19,183 bases of DNA from Bacilli bacterium. GTDB taxonomy: Bacteria > Bacillota_I > Bacilli_A > ML615J-28 > CAG-698. Under the pieces are notes generated by a model. That model worked only from the letters and a program-made list of their open reading frames with translations, was not told the origin of the DNA and did no database searches. The stretch lies in contig JAQUYR010000023.1 of assembly GCA_028691715.1 (NCBI GenBank), forward strand, positions 1 to 19,183. Reading direction: 5' to 3'. Positions 1 through 6,889 of this stretch are shown in pieces (position 1 is the first letter of the stretch; the number at the start of each line of letters is the position of its first letter). Made by a program: the position numbers and the translations under genes.

Positions 1-89
1 TTCATCATTAGAAAAGTTAATGTGTGTCGCTTTCATTTCATAAACTAATAATTAATCATCCTAAACATTCCCAAAAACACACCTTATAT

Positions 90-118
90 ATTATACTACA
101 ATTCTTTAATTTTTACAT
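90..118 (-). promoter_or_regulatory. weak candidate leftward promoter
   Basis: On the minus strand a perfect TATAAT lies at 95-90, about 110 bases downstream of the terminator of the preceding leftward gene. The -35 region at 118-113 (ATGTAA, 17-base spacer) is poor. If real it would drive a gene beyond the left edge. The rest of 1-223 is AT-rich with no convincing gene in any frame. Confidence 0.25.
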
Positions 119-200
119 TATGAAAACGTATGCTGTTTTTAATAAAAAAACTTATTTTTTAAACTATAAAATCATATTTCTCTATATAATTTTTTCCTAT

Positions 201-224
201 AAAAAAAGTGGCTGTAGCCACTTT
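201..224 (-). terminator. intrinsic terminator of the leftward two-gene membrane operon
   Basis: An 8-bp perfect stem (AAAGTGGC/GCCACTTT at 205-212 and 217-224, loop of 4) is followed on the minus strand by seven T residues (plus-strand A run 201-207). It begins at the stop codon of the 224-841 gene. There is no T run on the plus strand, so it works leftward only. Confidence 0.85.
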
Positions 225-841
225 CAATAATATCCATCCCATTTATCGCGATGCTCTTTTTTCTCTTCAACAGATAGTTTCTGATTTAATTCTTCACCCT
301 TTTTATTCTTTTCCTCATATTTAAAGACAAACTTTGGAAGCCAGTAATAAGATATTTCCAAACACCATACTGCTATAATACCAATTGTTATCGAGAGTAG
401 AAGATTATTAATCAACAAATTAGGTGTTATATAAGGTCGATAAATCATTGTAAGAATATATATGACTCTATCAATAAAACTATTTTCTACTACTTCTATT
501 CCGTTTGCTAACCAATAAACAACCATTACTGAAAAGGTTGTTGCTAGAGCATCACAGATAAAAAACACCCAAAAATTCATCCGTTTATCCAGTTTAGTCT
601 TCTCAATAACATCTTTAAAAACAACACATTTGAATATAACAAATATAACAGTTACTCCAATTGTTCTGATTATTTCTTCAGTAGTTTCACGATTATCGCT
701 ATACTTCAATATGAATCCAATAACAATATTTAAAAGAATTATGATCAATCCCATTGCCAGAGTAGAACAAATTGCCATTAAAGAGTTTTGATAGAGGTAC
801 TTTAAAAATGTTTTAAATATAATACTCTTTTTATCTTTCAT
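224..841 (-). CDS. hypothetical four-helix membrane protein
   Basis: A 205-residue integral membrane protein that I do not recognise. Four hydrophobic segments are visible at about residues 21-46, 57-77, 91-113 and 143-166, and the C-terminal tail (about 170-205) is highly charged and rich in Lys and Glu, so both ends are probably cytoplasmic. No catalytic motif stands out; single Cys residues occur at 25, 72, 96 and 160. It is the second gene of a leftward operon, starting 12 bases after the stop of the 854-1666 gene. Its ATG has no clear Shine-Dalgarno site, so it may depend on translational coupling to the upstream gene. Transcription ends at the hairpin overlapping its stop codon. No function should be assigned; a transporter-like or stress-related membrane role is possible but only a guess. 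Confidence 0.7.
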   Translation of the reverse strand: MKDKKSIIFKTFLKYLYQNSLMAICSTLAMGLIIILLNIVIGFILKYSDNRETTEEIIRTIGVTVIFVIFKCVVFKDVIEKTKLDKRMNFWVFFICDALATTFSVMVVYWLANGIEVVENSFIDRVIYILTMIYRPYITPNLLINNLLLSITIGIIAVWCLEISYYWLPKFVFKYEEKNKKGEELNQKLSVEEKKEHRDKWDGYY

Positions 842-853
842 ATTAGATTAGGC

Positions 854-1666
854 TTAGCTATTTGCCTTTAAGTCATCATCAGCCAGATTTTTTTCTTCGT
901 TTTTCTCTTTTAATCCTTGTTCGTTTTTAAGTCTAAAAGCCTCCTCATTAAGGGATTCTTTCACCTTATTCAATTTTAATGGCTGTGAATGTTTCTTTTT
1001 TCCATCACTGTTTTCACCAAAAAGTTCTCTTCTTGTAGCCTTAACTTCATCGATGAATTCTTTATCATCAAAATTTACCTTTTCTTTTTGGTGTATGCGA
1101 CTATCAACCTGATAAATCCTAATCGCTTTTATTAAAGCTTCCAATTGAAAGACCATCTCATCGGTAACATTTTCAATTTTCTTCGAAAAAAGCGAATCGC
1201 TGACACTGTTTAGCATTTCCTTTTTTGAATCGTCCTTCTTGATAGTCAGCTCAACATTATGGATATGAGTTTTCTTGGGGAAAAAAATAACTGACAGGAT
1301 AACCGCCCCAACAAAAATGACTCCCATTGAAATATATTTGACATATCCAGGGGTTGTTGGTACCTTTAACTGTGTATAAAGGATGACTTCAATAATTGCC
1401 ATTATAACAATAGTTAAGATTAACCATACCAAATTTCCCTTTTTTTCGTTCTTTTCCTCTTCATCAAAGTAAATCATTCCAATCTCGCCAGTTGATATAT
1501 TCACTTTTTTACTCTCAAGTTTTTTACCCTTTTTGTTGTTTGAATGAATCACATCAGTAATTGTCATTGCATCGGAATCAACCTCAAAATTAATAAATTC
1601 CTGACAGTCATCTAATACTTTCTTATCACTGTCAATTTTTTCCAGAAATATTTTTGTTTTAAACAT
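854..1666 (-). CDS. hypothetical two-helix membrane protein with cytoplasmic domains
   Basis: A 270-residue protein that I do not recognise. An N-terminal soluble region (1-75) of alternating polar and hydrophobic residues looks beta-rich. Two adjacent transmembrane helices follow (about 79-97 and 111-130) and then a long charged, probably helical cytoplasmic region (135-270) ending in a Lys/Glu/Asp-rich tail. The open frame extends five codons further upstream to 1681, but GGGGAGG at 1679-1673 is a strong Shine-Dalgarno site lying inside that extension and sits 6 bases before the ATG at 1666 (3 bases before a second ATG at 1669), so I take 1666. It is the first gene of the operon with the 224-841 membrane protein, driven by the promoter at 1714-1742. 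The pair may form one membrane complex; this is inferred from synteny only. Confidence 0.75.
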   Translation of the reverse strand: MFKTKIFLEKIDSDKKVLDDCQEFINFEVDSDAMTITDVIHSNNKKGKKLESKKVNISTGEIGMIYFDEEEKNEKKGNLVWLILTIVIMAIIEVILYTQLKVPTTPGYVKYISMGVIFVGAVILSVIFFPKKTHIHNVELTIKKDDSKKEMLNSVSDSLFSKKIENVTDEMVFQLEALIKAIRIYQVDSRIHQKEKVNFDDKEFIDEVKATRRELFGENSDGKKKHSQPLKLNKVKESLNEEAFRLKNEQGLKEKNEEKNLADDDLKANS

Positions 1667-1713
1667 CATATGCCTCCCCATATCAAGTACATAAATATCT
1701 ATGATATCACTTT

Positions 1714-1742
1714 ATTATAGCATGTCAGCTTGAAGAAATAAA
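1714..1742 (-). promoter_or_regulatory. promoter of the unknown membrane operon
   Basis: The minus strand shows an extended -10, TGC TATAAT (hexamer 1719-1714), with a weaker TTTATT -35 at 1742-1737 and a 17-base spacer. The predicted start near 1707 leaves a leader of about 40 bases before the ATG at 1666. The 15-mer containing the -10 recurs in the promoter at 5276. Confidence 0.7.
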
Positions 1743-1771
1743 ATATTTTTTCAAATAAATTGTTTCATCTT

Positions 1772-1792
1772 TATAAATATTAATGTTATAAT
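1772..1792 (+). promoter_or_regulatory. candidate -10 elements for the M32 carboxypeptidase gene
   Basis: Two candidates overlap. TATAAT at 1787-1792 is preceded by TG one base upstream (extended -10) but would start the mRNA inside the ribosome binding site (GAGGTGA, 1798-1804). TATAAA at 1772-1777, with a weak TTTCAA -35 at 1749-1754 (17-base spacer), would give a leader of about 25 bases. I cannot choose between them. Confidence 0.4.
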
Positions 1793-1808
1793 AAAATGAG
1801 GTGAAAGT

Positions 1809-3323
1809 ATGGAAGAAAAATTTACAAACGCTACTAAACTATATGAGGAATATCGAAAAAAGCAATTAGCAAATAGATTTGTTGGCTTTTTGGTAAACTG
1901 GGATTCACAAACCGAAGCTCCAGATGGATGCTTTAGTGAAAGAGGTCGCCAAATGGAAGTATTGTCAGAAGAGAATTACAAATTATCTACTGATCCTAAA
2001 ATCATTGAGGCTATTAATATTCTATTCGAAAACAAGGATTCTCTTGACCCAATTATGCAACATGAAATCATTGAGGTTAAAAAATCTACCGATAAAATAG
2101 TCAAGATTCCTATGGAAGAAGTTATTGAGATGAGTGGATTATTAGCTTCTAGTCAAAACATATGGGCAAAAGCCAAAAATGAAAACAATTATGAGCTTTT
2201 CAAACCAACCCTAAAAAGAATCATTGAGTTAACACAATCATATGTAAAGCATCTTGAAACCCCAAAATTGAAGGGATATAATATTTTACTGGATGAATTT
2301 GAACCAGGGTTTACCGTTAAAGATTATGATGCCTTTTTTGAAGCCTTAAAAAAGGATTTAGTCCCTTTTGTTAAGAAAGTTACAAGTACAACACTACAAT
2401 ATAATGATTCCTTTGCTACTTTAAATTATCCTAAAGAAAAGCAAAAAGAATTTTCAAATATTATTCAGGAAGTTATGAAATATGACAAATCTAGAGGTCT
2501 AATGAAGGAAAGCGAACATCCCTTTACCTCAGGCTTTGGAACTTCTGATGTTCGGGTTACCGTTCATTATTACGAGGACAATTTCATCTCCGCTATCTTT
2601 TCAGCAATCCATGAATTGGGTCATGCAACTTATGAAATGCAGGTTGATCCTACACTAGATACCACCTTCTCTGGAGGGGGAGCATCTCTAGCAATGCATG
2701 AATCACAATCGCGTTTTTATGAGAACATAATCGGTAGAAGTCCTGATTTTTGGCGACCTCTATTTCCCAAACTGAAAGAAATTTTTCCTAAACAATTAAA
2801 AGGAGTTCGCTTAGCTGATTTTATAAAACAGATCAACAAGGTTGAAAACTCCCTTATCAGAACAGAAGCTGATGAACTAACATATCCTCTTCACATAATG
2901 ATCAGATATGATATTGAAAAGCTCCTAATAAATGGCGATATAACTGTTGATGAACTACCACAGGTATGGAATAAATATGTTAAGGATTATTTAGGAATTG
3001 ATGTTCCAAGCGATAGAGAAGGTGTTCTTCAGGATATACACTGGGCTGGTGGTACTTTTGGATACTTCCCAACATATGCCCTTGGTTCAGCTTATGCTGC
3101 TCAAATTCATAGAGCTATGAAAAAGGATGTAAACATTAAAAAATCACTAGAAGCAGGAACTACTGTTGAAATAAATCAATGGTTGAAGGAAAAAATCCAT
3201 AAATTTGGAGCAACTAAATATCCAAAAGAGATTTTAAAATCAGCAACAAAGGAAAATTTCAAAGCAAAATATTACATCGATTATTTGATTAAGAAATATT
3301 CAAAAATCTACAACATAAAATAA
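1809..3323 (+). CDS. M32 family metallocarboxypeptidase (carboxypeptidase Taq type)
   Basis: A zinc or cobalt-dependent carboxypeptidase that removes C-terminal residues from peptides in the cytoplasm; it has no signal peptide. At 504 residues it has the family's normal length. All family motifs are present in order: HPF at 237-239, DxRxT at 247-251, the zinc-binding HELGH at 268-272 with Glu269 as general base, HES at 297-299 supplying the third ligand Glu298, QDIHW at 408-412, and GYFPTY at 418-423. GAGGTGA lies 4 bases before the ATG. It is monocistronic by position: a divergent operon lies upstream and a separately promoted riboswitch unit downstream. No clear terminator follows its stop. 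It probably takes part in peptide turnover, as does the M29 aminopeptidase at 6890-8122. Identification is secure; natural substrates are unknown. Confidence 0.97.
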   Translation: MEEKFTNATKLYEEYRKKQLANRFVGFLVNWDSQTEAPDGCFSERGRQMEVLSEENYKLSTDPKIIEAINILFENKDSLDPIMQHEIIEVKKSTDKIVKIPMEEVIEMSGLLASSQNIWAKAKNENNYELFKPTLKRIIELTQSYVKHLETPKLKGYNILLDEFEPGFTVKDYDAFFEALKKDLVPFVKKVTSTTLQYNDSFATLNYPKEKQKEFSNIIQEVMKYDKSRGLMKESEHPFTSGFGTSDVRVTVHYYEDNFISAIFSAIHELGHATYEMQVDPTLDTTFSGGGASLAMHESQSRFYENIIGRSPDFWRPLFPKLKEIFPKQLKGVRLADFIKQINKVENSLIRTEADELTYPLHIMIRYDIEKLLINGDITVDELPQVWNKYVKDYLGIDVPSDREGVLQDIHWAGGTFGYFPTYALGSAYAAQIHRAMKKDVNIKKSLEAGTTVEINQWLKEKIHKFGATKYPKEILKSATKENFKAKYYIDYLIKKYSKIYNIK

Positions 3324-3347
3324 CAAAAACCAAACTTTAATTTATCC

Positions 3348-3376
3348 TTTACTTTCTTTTATAATTATGATACAAT
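3348..3376 (+). promoter_or_regulatory. promoter of the riboswitch-exchanger unit
   Basis: TTTACT (3348-3353), a 17-base spacer and TACAAT (3371-3376) form a SigA-type promoter. The predicted start near 3383 coincides with the first base of riboswitch stem P1 at 3384, so the RNA would begin at the aptamer. Confidence 0.8.
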
Positions 3377-3383
3377 TATTGAG

Positions 3384-3496
3384 TTAAAAGGGAGTAGTTA
3401 TAGTGTATGATCAACATTTCCCGGAATACCGGTGGTCATGCCCCTTAGAGAAAGGAATGAGACTTTTAGCCATAAGGCTAGGAGTCTCTTATTTTT
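3384..3496 (+). promoter_or_regulatory. yybP-ykoY-type (Mn2+) riboswitch with terminator platform
   Basis: The conserved GGGAGTAG element of this class is at 3390-3397 and the matching 3' element GAGAC at 3459-3463. P1 pairs 3384-3390 with 3463-3469. A second stem pairs 3405-3412 with 3434-3441 and is capped by a CCGG/CCGG hairpin (3421-3424/3429-3432). A short CCTT/AAGG stem follows near 3443-3455. The 3' strand of P1 (3463-3469) is also part of the 5' strand of the terminator stem (3459-3471), so forming P1 prevents termination. This is the expected ON-switch logic for this class, in which Mn2+ stabilises the aptamer. Ligand identity is inferred from the class, not shown. Confidence 0.85.
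3459..3496 (+). terminator. riboswitch-controlled intrinsic terminator
   Basis: An uninterrupted 13-bp stem (3459-3471 with 3476-3488, two G-T pairs, ATAA loop) is followed by TTATTTTT. It sits between the aptamer and the exchanger's ribosome binding site and shares bases 3463-3469 with aptamer stem P1, so the two structures exclude each other. Confidence 0.9.
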
Positions 3497-3514
3497 ATGT
3501 AAAAGGAGTTATCT

Positions 3515-4498
3515 ATGTTTATTGAGTACTTTCGTGAAATGCATATTGCAATCATTGTTTTATTATTAATAATCGGTTTGATTTTAATCATCAAGGGTGG
3601 AGATTTTTTTGTTGATGCTGCCAGTTGGTTTGCTGAAATATCAGGAATTCCTAAATTCTTAATCGGTGCTACCATAGTCAGCATTGCTACAACTATGCCA
3701 GAAATGCTTGTATCAATCATTGCCACTGTTCAAGGCAATGCTGAGATGGCAATCGGCAATGCTATAGGATCAGTAACCGCTAATACAGGAATGATTTTAG
3801 GAATTTCGATTGTTTGCTGTGCTGGAGTTATCAGTCGCAAAGAGTTCAATCTTAAAGGCATTTTAATGATTATTGCTGCCATTATCCTATCTTTATTTTC
3901 TTTAAAGGGAAGCTTTGGATTATTGCCTAGTGGTTTATTGCTCGCTTTATTCCTTGTTTTCTTCTATGATTCTGTAAAGACAGCAAAAGAAATTAGCAAT
4001 GAAACCAGCGAAAATCGAGTTAAGCCAACTAAAAAACAGATTATAATAGGTACATTAAAATTTATCTTTGGAGCACTTGGTATAATTGTTGGAGCGGAAC
4101 TTCTAGTCGATTCCGGAACAATAATTGCTTGTGCCTTAAAAGTCCCTGATAGTGTCATAGCTGTCACAATAGTAGCAATTGGAACCAGCCTTCCTGAGTT
4201 TGTTACCACACTTACAGCAATTGCTAAGAAACAAGGTGCTCTATCAGTCGGTAATATTGTTGGTGCTAATATTATGGATATGGCTTTAATTCTTCCAATA
4301 TGTTCATTTATCTCTGGTGGTACACTCCTTGTTGAGAGCCAGGCAATGTATTACGATATGCCATTTTGTTTAGGAATAGGATTAATAGCTATTGTCCCAG
4401 CTATAATTAAAAAGAAATTCATGAGATGGCAAGGAATTGTTATGCTTCTAACCTACATAGTATATGTTTGTCTAGTAGTATTCTTCCCAATAATATAA
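3515..4498 (+). CDS. CaCA superfamily cation exchanger (YrbG-like), riboswitch-controlled
   Basis: A 327-residue polytopic membrane antiporter of the Ca2+/cation:proton-or-sodium exchanger family, with about ten hydrophobic helices and a polar central loop (about 151-173) between two inverted halves. Alpha-repeat 1 carries TTMPE with Glu63 and GSVTAN with Asn90. Alpha-repeat 2 carries GTSLPE with Glu228 and GANIMD with Asp255. These two glutamates and the Asn/Asp match ion-binding positions known from NCX_Mj. The usual GTSxPE of repeat 1 is changed to ATTMPE, and the Ser normally found in the second GSN is Ala251. The ATG follows AAGGAG by 7 bases. The leader is a yybP-ykoY-type riboswitch, so expression probably rises with Mn2+, and the exchanger may export Mn2+ as well as or instead of Ca2+. 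That substrate is inference. A bidirectional hairpin ends the unit. Confidence 0.93.
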   Translation: MFIEYFREMHIAIIVLLLIIGLILIIKGGDFFVDAASWFAEISGIPKFLIGATIVSIATTMPEMLVSIIATVQGNAEMAIGNAIGSVTANTGMILGISIVCCAGVISRKEFNLKGILMIIAAIILSLFSLKGSFGLLPSGLLLALFLVFFYDSVKTAKEISNETSENRVKPTKKQIIIGTLKFIFGALGIIVGAELLVDSGTIIACALKVPDSVIAVTIVAIGTSLPEFVTTLTAIAKKQGALSVGNIVGANIMDMALILPICSFISGGTLLVESQAMYYDMPFCLGIGLIAIVPAIIKKKFMRWQGIVMLLTYIVYVCLVVFFPII

Positions 4499-4505
4499 AG
4501 CATAA

Positions 4506-4543
4506 AAAAGGTATAGATTGAAATCTATACCTTTTATTTCTTT
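4506..4543. terminator. bidirectional terminator between exchanger and phosphodiesterase genes
   Basis: A perfect 13-bp stem (4506-4518 with 4523-4535, TGAA loop) has T-rich tails on both strands: CCTTTTATTTCTTTT rightward and a run of six T leftward (plus-strand A run 4504-4509). It serves the convergent 3515-4498 and 4534-5256 genes and overlaps the stop codon of the latter. Confidence 0.9.
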
Positions 4544-5256
4544 TCTAGTACCTTTAATGCTACATCAGGATAATTAGTGATAATTGCTGCTACTTTTTTC
4601 TTGAATAACATTTTTTTCATCAGTTCTTCTTCATTAACTGTCCAAACCAAAACCGGTCTGCCACTCAGTTTTAATCTCCATGTATATCCCAAAATAACCA
4701 ATTTATAATATGGTGATACCATATCACACTTTGTTTTTAAAATCCTCCATAACGGAAACAATTCTGATATTCTTGTTAGAATGACATGTTTTGGAAATTC
4801 TTCACCAAGCAATAATACAGTCTTAATATTGCTATCAATTTTTTTGATAAGTCTAAGGGAGTTATCATTGAATGACCTGATAAAAAATTTATCGTATGTT
4901 AAGTACTTCTTTACTAAATCTACTACTTCTTCTTCATACCCTTCTTCTTTCAACTCGATATCGATAAATATCTTATCCTTACACCATTGAAGAGTCTCTT
5001 CTAAAGTAGGCATGATAAATCCTTTTTCTAAAGTTAAAGAGCATAAACTCTTATAGTCTAAATCAGCTATTTTATGGCCATCATAATTATCGTTATGAAC
5101 AATTATCATTTGACCATCTTTTGTTTTTCTGACATCGCATTCAAAAGCATCGGCACCAACCTCAAGCGCCTTAGAAAAAGATTCAATAGTATTCTCAAAT
5201 TCAACCAAACCTGATGCTCCACGATGAGCAACCACCAATTGCTTGCTAAATTTCAT
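4534..5256 (-). CDS. glycerophosphodiester phosphodiesterase (GDPD family)
   Basis: Hydrolyses glycerophosphodiesters, products of phospholipid turnover, to glycerol 3-phosphate and an alcohol. From the chosen start it is 240 residues, normal for soluble UgpQ-type enzymes, with no signal peptide. Conserved sites are HRG at 11-13, ENT at 21-23, the metal-binding Glu39 and Asp41 (ECD), and catalytic His54 (VHND). Near the C-terminus VWTVN and TNYPD complete the TIM-barrel pattern. The frame is open upstream to an ATG at 5298, but the promoter TATAAT at 5281-5276 lies inside that extension, and GGTGGTG precedes the ATG at 5256, so 5256 is the real start. The usual Pro before ENT is Phe20. It lies 60 bases downstream of the GH18 gene on the same strand but has its own promoter. 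Confidence 0.95.
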   Translation of the reverse strand: MKFSKQLVVAHRGASGLVEFENTIESFSKALEVGADAFECDVRKTKDGQMIIVHNDNYDGHKIADLDYKSLCSLTLEKGFIMPTLEETLQWCKDKIFIDIELKEEGYEEEVVDLVKKYLTYDKFFIRSFNDNSLRLIKKIDSNIKTVLLLGEEFPKHVILTRISELFPLWRILKTKCDMVSPYYKLVILGYTWRLKLSGRPVLVWTVNEEELMKKMLFKKKVAAIITNYPDVALKVLEKK

Positions 5257-5275
5257 TCTTTTCACCACCATCTTT

Positions 5276-5304
5276 ATTATAGCATGAAGTAGAAACATTG
5301 TTAA
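5276..5304 (-). promoter_or_regulatory. promoter of the phosphodiesterase gene
   Basis: TTAACA (5304-5299), a 17-base spacer and TATAAT (5281-5276) with an extended TGC form a near-consensus SigA promoter on the minus strand. The start near 5269 gives a leader of only about 13 bases to the ATG at 5256. It lies in the gap after the GH18 gene, whose transcript may also read through, since no terminator is seen there. Confidence 0.85.
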
Positions 5305-5316
5305 GTCATTTTAAGA

Positions 5317-6888
5317 CTATTCTTTAAAATTATCATATATTGCATTTAATAATGTTCCTGTTTTATCATTGTTATAATCCCAGAACATTACTCCTGCTAA
5401 TCCCTGAGTCTTTGCATAATCGCATTTATAATCTATTGATTTAGTATTTTCGTAGGATACAAAAGTAGTTCCATCATATAACCAATAAGCCATTGCTGTT
5501 TCATCGTAATACTCGATAAAATTACCACTTGATAAAATTGTATTAACAATATTGGTATAGGATATCGTTCCACGAGGAGTGGTATTATTGACATTCATAC
5601 CGTCACTAGTTGTTGAAGGGTCACTAACGGTACTCTTATATCCATAAAAAGCTAATCCAATGGTCATTCTTGCCTTTTCAAAACCAGCATTACTATATAA
5701 TTTTACTGCCTCATCAGCACTAGCAATAGTATTTGATGATTTGTATAGGGCAGAATGATGACTTGTTATTCCGCTTTTGCTTAAATCATAAGTCATCAGA
5801 TGTAAGTAGCTTAAACATTGATTCAATTTACTTACTTCATAAAGGCTTGGTGAGCCACCAGGAACCGCTGCTGTTAACAACAAATCAGGATTATATTCAT
5901 TAAAAGCATCCCGCAATTCTTGGCATAACAAAGTAAAGTTTGCCTTGTCCTCTGGACGAGACTTTATTCCCGCAGCGCTAACTGCTGGATATTCCCAGTC
6001 AAAATCAATTCCATCAAATTCATATTCTTTTATGGCATCCATAATTGAATCAATGAATGCTTTCCTCGAAGCCGAGTTTAAACAAGCATCACTGAATCCG
6101 TCGGCTCCCCAGCCTCCTATCGATAGAACAACGCGAACGCCATGTCCTCTAGCTGCCATAATCTCATTCAATTTCTTGACAGAGTTAAGATACAACTTGC
6201 CATTTGCTATTCCAGCAAAACATAAATTAATGACGTCAATTTTATCCAAATCTCCCTCTAAGAAAGAAGAAAAAGTATCGGAATATAGATAGGCAAAGGT
6301 TAATCGATCTTTATCTAAAGTCTTTATCACGATTTTCATAATGGTCACATCCTTGGTAAATGTCTTATTAACGTAACTTCCCTTTAAAGTGGCTGTTAAT
6401 GTAACTGTCTGATCATAAGTCTTTCTGGCAATAATTCCCGTTAAACTAATTGCAGAGGAATTTGAAACATTCCATATTATTAGAATATTATTATCACCCA
6501 CCCTATTAGGAAGACTTATATTAGTAATTGTTTCATCAGGAATTAATTCATTCAACGAATTTATAATCTCCTCCATTGTTTCTAATTCCTTGTTTTCTAA
6601 TTTTGTAATATACTCCTCAAATTCCTCATCGGTCATTTCAGATGGATCTTTTTCTTCATCTACTGGAGGTTCTTCAGGGTCATCGGGATTCTCAACATCA
6701 GGATCATCGGGATTCTCAACATCGGGATTATCTGGGTTCTCAATGTCAGGATCATCAGGATTCTCAACATCGGGATCATCTGGGTTCTGAATATCAGGAT
6801 CATCAGGATTTTCTATAATGCTTGGGCTACATGATGAAAGGATAAATAAAGAAAATATAAGGGCAAAAATGTATATGACTTTTTTCAT
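5317..6888 (-). CDS. GH18 chitinase-like surface lipoprotein with Ig-like domain
   Basis: A 523-residue predicted glycoside hydrolase of family 18, cleaving beta-1,4-linked N-acetylglucosamine polymers such as chitin. Order: lipoprotein signal with Cys20 in the LSSC lipobox, six 8-residue Asp/Pro repeats (26-73), an acidic linker, an atrophied bacterial Ig-like domain (about 105-187), and the GH18 barrel (about 195-520). The barrel has SIGGWG at 256-261, DGIDFDWE at 292-299 with catalytic Glu299, MTYD at 365-368 and Trp503 near the end. The open frame extends 21 codons further upstream, but that would bury the lipoprotein signal, so I use the ATG at 6888. This ATG is 1 base past the stop of the M29 gene and lacks a Shine-Dalgarno site, suggesting coupled translation. 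The enzyme is probably anchored outside the membrane. Endo-N-acetylglucosaminidase activity is an alternative. Confidence 0.94.
   Translation of the reverse strand: MKKVIYIFALIFSLFILSSCSPSIIENPDDPDIQNPDDPDVENPDDPDIENPDNPDVENPDDPDVENPDDPEEPPVDEEKDPSEMTDEEFEEYITKLENKELETMEEIINSLNELIPDETITNISLPNRVGDNNILIIWNVSNSSAISLTGIIARKTYDQTVTLTATLKGSYVNKTFTKDVTIMKIVIKTLDKDRLTFAYLYSDTFSSFLEGDLDKIDVINLCFAGIANGKLYLNSVKKLNEIMAARGHGVRVVLSIGGWGADGFSDACLNSASRKAFIDSIMDAIKEYEFDGIDFDWEYPAVSAAGIKSRPEDKANFTLLCQELRDAFNEYNPDLLLTAAVPGGSPSLYEVSKLNQCLSYLHLMTYDLSKSGITSHHSALYKSSNTIASADEAVKLYSNAGFEKARMTIGLAFYGYKSTVSDPSTTSDGMNVNNTTPRGTISYTNIVNTILSSGNFIEYYDETAMAYWLYDGTTFVSYENTKSIDYKCDYAKTQGLAGVMFWDYNNDKTGTLLNAIYDNFKE
6670..6813 (-). 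repeat. six 24-bp tandem repeats in the GH18 gene
   Basis: Exactly six in-frame 24-bp units encode (E/Q)NPDDPD(I/V). The fourth has Asn for the second Asp, and the last ends in PEE. They form an extended acidic Pro-rich stalk between the lipid anchor and the enzyme. Copies differ at synonymous positions (for example GGG or AGG, TCA or TCG on the plus strand), so the array is not freshly duplicated but could still vary by slippage. Confidence 0.95.
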
Positions 6889-6889
6889 T

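Noticed and set aside
24..230. 68-residue rightward frame at the left edge
   Set aside because: Low-complexity AT-rich translation, no ribosome binding site, and it runs into the terminator and stop of the leftward gene.
3478..3726. 82-residue leftward frame over the riboswitch and exchanger start
   Set aside because: Antisense to the exchanger; its composition mirrors the hydrophobic coding sequence, and there is no start signal.
6590..6790. Ser/Gly-rich rightward frame
   Set aside because: It is the antisense reading of the Asp/Pro tandem repeats of the GH18 gene.
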